Shown here: positions 15,001 to 17,660 of the stretch, piece by piece
How the letters are laid out: every line of letters starts with the position of its first letter
How positions within the stretch are numbered: the first letter of the stretch is position 1
Assembly: GCA_934667795.1 (NCBI GenBank)
Contig: CAKUMP010000016.1
Location: forward strand, 1 to 17,660
DNA from: an uncultured Chthoniobacterales bacterium
GTDB lineage: Bacteria; Verrucomicrobiota; Verrucomicrobiia; Chthoniobacterales; CAKUMP01
Reading direction: 5' to 3'
DNA: 17,660 nucleotides
Program-made: the position numbers and the translations under genes
Notes under the pieces: generated by a model
What the model was told of the DNA's origin: nothing
Database searches by the model: none
Seen by the model: the letters and a program-made list of their open reading frames with translations, nothing else

Positions 15001-15089
15001 TGGTTGTTCAAAATGGAAAAAATCTTGCTGAGGTACGTATCCCCGGTGGTTATAGTGTGGCCTTAATCCGAAAAGCACCAAAGTCATGA
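12054..15089 (+). CDS. Large secreted CBM9-like / glycoside hydrolase-like protein of unassigned family
   Basis: This 1011-residue protein has a signal peptide (cut near GYVDGA, residues 20-25). Residues ~31-240 match the CBM9-like beta-sandwich: PSVDGSLSRFAAVPGW, ALLSWDRNYLYIAAKVQDDH, WRGDYVMVILDL and EAAIPWSFF. A middle beta-rich region (~255-620) follows. Residues ~630-960 look like a (beta/alpha)8 hydrolase barrel, with strand-end acidic residues in LGVDGIYWDEVEY (Asp784, Asp789, Glu790) and FPRFAETG (Glu868). A short beta domain ends it. These positions suggest a retaining or inverting glycosidase, but I cannot name the family or the substrate. No ribosome-binding site precedes the ATG. 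The stop overlaps the regulator start (ATGA). Context with sugar-isomerase genes supports carbohydrate breakdown. Confidence 0.75.
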   Translation: MLRRLTRWITFLCVLYIFSGYVDGAEILPRGIPFISDPPPSVDGSLSRFAAVPGWQKWNGREQVLYSRRDWRGLKDLSGEALLSWDRNYLYIAAKVQDDHVLQPYFGANFWRGDYVMVILDLPRQATGVRSGEKLFRIGLSPGNLASGEDISRPEIYCWSEPAGEISGAKIASRKTAEGYDMEAAIPWSFFKIDTPEEGVVLAYDIVASDADNEGLAEQEQLVSLGKTPWSMLDPERLIDAALGNADGTVNPATLKSVEVTPIGETLHIRPGESVTVSTGKRPDGKELVLRARNDFAKIAGGSGALQVEINGTELGPEYILNRLETFTLGAREVSSFSRNAWFVLYAPDFTLPARFSNYDTPEIEPYDFRFDVSSLWNPENNTITITNKSSGDATMLVVELASSPQLSFKMAAPVLAPAPTGEIPLYEPALAAPENFFAWKMHPGGALEIRCGKHVWNVESAFSTTSPGWARFSETLSEGEWEQMEMNKISLTAQSAEFTVKRTVEVLDDHLIVSDELTNTSEGDVPVMLRHELALGVEPVTTYIAGRQIKAPRFYTAEGEAPTSLAVYSREAIGLVMEDDHMRAQGQNYVSDGKIGVENNHLVLAKGKSVTTRFSVYPVERPDPFLFINRIRQAWGVNFTIEGPWVLISLNRPPANSMSDEEFAQAIRNKGARYISLPFPQRSGIAVHGTGMYEVSHTAHREFVDRLKKIVPKCTILSYLHTFISNGENDQEEFTDARLLRPDGTQADYRNGQYPIFLPLPDSPFAREQEGLIDLRFEQLGVDGIYWDEVEYSALKWDYSPAHWDGVSGLIDTRTHKLTRKISNVMLATQAWRIATAKALLERGPLVGNGSPQTAGMTQVHFPRFAETGSISNLTKGQLYSPISLGDHLTERTVQDCYRNMLKALDYGSVYYWYTQVYPTEPTLTSWMFPVTPVALGEGFIIGEERILTNRSGYFGWGDKSTFEAVVFNEKGQRTDAITIPLVVQNGKNLAEVRIPGGYSVALIRKAPKS

Positions 15090-16279
15090 AAGAAAAAAAC
15101 GCTCGTTCCGTCTCATCTGAATCTGAATGCAAGGAAACTGTTGAAGTGTGTGTGAATACCAATTTACGTCCCGGGGAACGGGTACGGCAATTTTTACAAA
15201 CGCAGTTTCTTGCAAAACGGGGAAAAACTTCGCAGAGGTTACCGACAATTTCTGAACTTGCAACCCGTCTGGAAGTGAGTCGACCAACGGTGCAGTCGGT
15301 GATTGCAGAATTAGTAAAAGAAGGCACTTTACAGACGCGTGCGGGAGATGGAACGTACCTGACCGCTTTGCCGGAAAAAATAAACCGGACGTTTCAGTTG
15401 GGGGTCAATGCGTTGCAGGCATATTCATGGAATGGACACATCTATGGAGGGATTTTTTCTGCGGCGATGGAAAGTGCGAACCCGGTACAGATTTGTCCAC
15501 TTTCTGTAAGTCGCGAAGAAAGTGCGGATTATGTGGCGCTTTTCTCTGCCACATTTCCGGAACTGGATGGCTATATTTTGCTTCCACCCTGTAACACGGT
15601 AGAAGTGATTCAGCAGATTGAAAAAACAGGCAAACCATGGGTTAGCTTTAATGCTCCCTCACCCGGTTCTGTCGCAAACTTTGTTGCTCCGGATTATTAT
15701 GGTGCATCGTTTACCATTGGGCGTGCACTGGCATCCCAGGGACGGCGGAGGGTTCTGTATGTTTCTACAGACGCTGGACAAATTGTGTCGAGCGACATGT
15801 TGCGGCTGACCGGGCTGACGAATGGATTGCAAAGTATTACCAGGGATGCGCAAATCCGCGTGGAACGATTGGAAGCGACAACGCAGCAGGAGAGTTACGC
15901 TTTAATTGAACGACTGGTGCAGAGCAAAGACTGGTTTCCGGATGCGGTGTATTGTATGGGAGATTATCTCGCGCTGGGCTGCGCAGAAGCACTGGGGGAG
16001 TTTGATTTTGACGTCCCGGAAGAGGTCAGCGTCATAGGGGGATCGGGAATGAATCTGCATACATTCGCACGACCGGATATCACGCGTATGGATATGGCGT
16101 TTCATCGAGTAGGCCAGGAATTGATTCAAATGATGATTCGACGACTACAATTCGGAGGAGCAGAGCAGACCGGGGTCTATGTTCCAACCGGATTCTTTGG
16201 TTTTGGAACGACTTCAGAACACGAAAACGAATTGTTGCAGGCCGAAACACACCACCTCGACAAAGCGAACAAATGTTAA
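15086..16279 (+). CDS. GntR-type DNA-binding / LacI-type sensor hybrid regulator
   Basis: A 397-residue transcription factor of the AraR-like architecture. Residues ~28-92 form a winged helix-turn-helix (RLPTISELATRLEVSRPTVQSVIAELVKEGTLQTRAGDGTYL), the GntR pattern. Residues ~103-390 form a periplasmic-binding-protein-like sugar sensor: FQLGVNALQ, ELDGYILLPP, GKPWVSFNAPSP, VLYVSTDAG, PDAVYCMGDYLALGCAEAL and VPEEVSVIGGSG. In this family a small sugar usually releases the protein from its operator. It shares ATGA with the upstream hydrolase gene, so regulator and enzyme are translationally coupled. It likely controls this operon, perhaps through the site at 12014-12028; the effector sugar is unknown. 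Confidence 0.9.
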   Translation: MKEKNARSVSSESECKETVEVCVNTNLRPGERVRQFLQTQFLAKRGKTSQRLPTISELATRLEVSRPTVQSVIAELVKEGTLQTRAGDGTYLTALPEKINRTFQLGVNALQAYSWNGHIYGGIFSAAMESANPVQICPLSVSREESADYVALFSATFPELDGYILLPPCNTVEVIQQIEKTGKPWVSFNAPSPGSVANFVAPDYYGASFTIGRALASQGRRRVLYVSTDAGQIVSSDMLRLTGLTNGLQSITRDAQIRVERLEATTQQESYALIERLVQSKDWFPDAVYCMGDYLALGCAEALGEFDFDVPEEVSVIGGSGMNLHTFARPDITRMDMAFHRVGQELIQMMIRRLQFGGAEQTGVYVPTGFFGFGTTSEHENELLQAETHHLDKANKC

Positions 16280-16294
16280 TTTTATTAAAATTTT

Positions 16295-17203
16295 ATGACA
16301 AAAAAACAAAATCATCTTCGTCTTTCACTGGCTCCGGTGAGTCTTGCCCGAGCTATTCGTGAGGAAGCCCTTTCTTTTGAAGCGTATGTCGCCTGGCTTG
16401 CAGAGGCCGGGTTTGATGCTTTGGATATTGCGTGCCCAACCAAATATGCGTGGTTCTGGCAGGATTTTGCATCCCAGCTTCCGTCCGTACCTGCATTGGC
16501 AGCAGAATATGGTCTCGAAATGGGCGGGTTTTATTGTGGGAATAATTTTGCCAAGAGTGCACAAACAGATTTTGAAGCAGAAGTGGCGACGGTGCTGGCA
16601 GCGATTGATTCCGCGGCGGCTGTGGGTTGCCCGTTGATTCGTTTGTTTGGTGGGGCACCTGCTGGGCCCAAACTCGGTGGGGAAGAAGGAATGACGTCTC
16701 CTCTGGGGTTTCGTCGGGTAATTGAAGGGCTTGAGCGTTGTTTGCCTGCTGCAGAAGAACGAAAAGTCATACTTGCACTGGAAAATCATGGGTGCCTGCC
16801 CGGACATTCGTGGGAGTTGGCCGCACTGGTCCGGCGGTTTCAATCTCCCTGTTTGCGAGTTGCGTTTGATGTGGCTAATTTTGTGGCGAACAACGTGGAT
16901 GAAGTGGAGTCTCCTTTGCAGGCTTATGAGACGCTTCGAGAGAATATTGCATTTGTGCACGTGAAAGATTTCGGCCCACCTGTGCTGGATTTGACTCGAC
17001 GAGTGGAACCTTGCCTGATGGGGGAGGGAGAAGTCCCGTTGCGGCAACTGCTGGCACGTTTCATACAGGATGGATACAGAGGTCTGTTTGCCATTGAATA
17101 TGAAGCCGGACGCCGCGTGCCAGAACGCGAAGGCGTGCTTCATAATGTCCGCTTTTTCCGCGAGACAGAAGAGCGCATGCGAGTACTGGGCGTTTTAGAG
17201 TAA
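16295..17203 (+). CDS. Sugar phosphate isomerase/epimerase-like TIM barrel (AP endonuclease 2 family)
   Basis: A 302-residue cytoplasmic protein of the xylose-isomerase-like TIM-barrel superfamily. The four expected metal ligands are present in order: Glu163 (LALENHG), Asp192 (VAFDVANF), His222 (FVHVKDFG) and Glu268 (FAIEYEAG). The likely chemistry is keto-aldose isomerisation or 2-/3-epimerisation of a sugar or sugar acid. The exact substrate is not readable. It starts 15 bases after the regulator stop, with an A/T-only leader and no ribosome-binding site, so it may rely on upstream translation or on an unstructured leader. A weak intrinsic terminator follows before the SIS gene. With the exported hydrolase it forms a plausible catabolic unit. 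Confidence 0.88.
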   Translation: MTKKQNHLRLSLAPVSLARAIREEALSFEAYVAWLAEAGFDALDIACPTKYAWFWQDFASQLPSVPALAAEYGLEMGGFYCGNNFAKSAQTDFEAEVATVLAAIDSAAAVGCPLIRLFGGAPAGPKLGGEEGMTSPLGFRRVIEGLERCLPAAEERKVILALENHGCLPGHSWELAALVRRFQSPCLRVAFDVANFVANNVDEVESPLQAYETLRENIAFVHVKDFGPPVLDLTRRVEPCLMGEGEVPLRQLLARFIQDGYRGLFAIEYEAGRRVPEREGVLHNVRFFRETEERMRVLGVLE

Positions 17204-17230
17204 GCAAACAATCCCTTTGCTATTTTTTTT
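17203..17230 (+). terminator. Weak intrinsic terminator or attenuator
   Basis: AGCAAA (17203-17208) and TTTGCT (17216-17221) pair perfectly around the loop CAATCCC, followed by A and eight T residues (17223-17230). The stem begins on the last base of the isomerase stop codon. Only two of six pairs are G-C, so read-through into the SIS gene is likely, giving lower expression downstream. Confidence 0.6.
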
Positions 17231-17256
17231 ATGAATGTCCATGATTCTGTTTCGAT

Positions 17257-17660
17257 ATGAGTTCCATTATTGATGAGTATTTTGATTGTGTTCAGCAATT
17301 GTTGAAGGATTTGCGGCAAAATGAAACGGAGTCTATTGCACAGGCAGCCGCTTTGTTAAAACGACAGATTGCAAATGGACGCCTTATTCATGTGTTCGGG
17401 GTAGGAGGGCATTCTGTCATTGGAAGCGAAGAATTCTTTTGGCGAGCCGGCGGTCTGGCAAATGTCAGCCCTTTGTTTGATGCCTCGCTGTTGTTAAGTG
17501 GGGGTGGAAGAAAATCCACTATGCTGGAACGCGTGCCAGGAATCGGCGACAAAGTGGTTGCTGCACATGATCTTGGAGAAGAGGATGTCCTGATTATTAC
17601 CAGCATTTATGGCATGAATGCAGCAACAATTGATGCTGCGCTCGAAGCAAAACGGAGAAA
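17257..17660 (+). CDS. SIS-domain phosphosugar-binding protein (partial, runs off the window)
   Basis: The first ~134 residues are visible. An N-terminal helix (IDEYFDCVQQLLKDLRQNETESIAQAAALL) precedes a SIS-type Rossmann core: GRLIHVFGVGGHSVIGSEEFFWRAGGLANVSPLFD, then EDVLIITSIYGMNAATIDAALEAK. The SIS motif Ser/Thr-rich loop (ITSIYGMN) is where a phosphosugar is bound. It resembles the 'sugar isomerase domain' proteins of the COG4821 type, often found in sugar operons as isomerases or sensors; that assignment is from recall. The ATG at 17257 is the first start after an in-frame TGA at 17242 and has no ribosome-binding site. The gene lies 27 bases after the terminator's T run and belongs with the isomerase by context. 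Confidence 0.85.
   Translation, partial: MSSIIDEYFDCVQQLLKDLRQNETESIAQAAALLKRQIANGRLIHVFGVGGHSVIGSEEFFWRAGGLANVSPLFDASLLLSGGGRKSTMLERVPGIGDKVVAAHDLGEEDVLIITSIYGMNAATIDAALEAKRR

Noticed and set aside
16325..17143. Minus-strand open frame of 272 residues opposite the isomerase gene
   Set aside because: It is long only by chance: rich in His, Arg, Pro and Cys with no domain. The plus strand carries a clear metal-dependent TIM barrel.
1..17660. CRISPR array, tRNA, rRNA or complete insertion sequence
   Set aside because: No evenly spaced short repeats, no cloverleaf with an anticodon arm, no rRNA-like stretches and no transposase were found by reading.

Overview
The window reads as bacterial chromosome from the PVC superphylum, most likely Verrucomicrobiota (Opitutae-like) or a relative such as Lentisphaerota. 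This is inferred from four things: PEP-CTERM sorting tails (PEPSS/PEPTS, a hydrophobic stretch, then Arg), a pseudopilin of the FTLLELL / H-X9-DG type, a large secreted CBM9-like/hydrolase-like enzyme with its own GntR-LacI hybrid regulator, and two copies of a ~120 bp palindromic repeat whose chance reading frame (SAAVPAAL...) I recall as common in Verrucomicrobiota annotations. No rRNA, tRNA, CRISPR array or transposase was seen.

Layout. (1) 1-2410 is a visibly AT-rich accessory stretch: four small exported proteins of unknown function (127-654, 783-1235, 1237-1734, 1827-2204). Their 3' ends and spacers carry duplicated sequence and decayed gene tails, including a 45 bp near-identical repeat at 637-681 and 2265-2309. 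(2) 2352-4530 holds a candidate promoter with a perfect 17 bp palindrome, then sucC-sucD (succinyl-CoA ligase). (3) 4554-4673 is the first palindromic repeat, lying between convergent sucD and rluE (4705-5388, minus strand). (4) 5389-5523 is a divergent regulatory region with nested repeats and a hairpin that would cover the next ribosome-binding site. (5) 5524-7200 holds a PEP-CTERM protein gene interrupted by an apparent single-base loss, overlapped by a pseudopilin gene. (6) 7240-11188 is a heme uptake and use operon, hmuS-hmuT-hmuU-hmuV. Its last gene ends inside the second palindromic repeat (11152-11270), which supplies the last 11 residues and stop. (7) 11271-11618 is very AT-rich and non-coding. 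(8) 11619-11974 is a second, very short PEP-CTERM gene that also appears to have lost one base. (9) 12054 to the window end is a carbohydrate locus: secreted CBM9-like/hydrolase-like protein, GntR-LacI regulator (ATGA overlap), sugar-phosphate isomerase/epimerase-like TIM barrel, a weak intrinsic terminator, and a partial SIS-domain protein.

How the parts work together. sucCD is core metabolism. hmuSTUV would take heme across the inner membrane and handle it in the cytoplasm; no outer-membrane receptor is in view. The last locus looks like a self-contained module: an exported enzyme acts on an unknown glycan, the regulator senses a released sugar, and the TIM-barrel and SIS proteins process it. 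Its substrate is not readable from sequence alone. The most unusual features are the repeated gene tails in 1-2410, the palindromic repeat captured as the hmuV C-terminus, the two PEP-CTERM genes each apparently missing one base, and the unassigned hydrolase locus.
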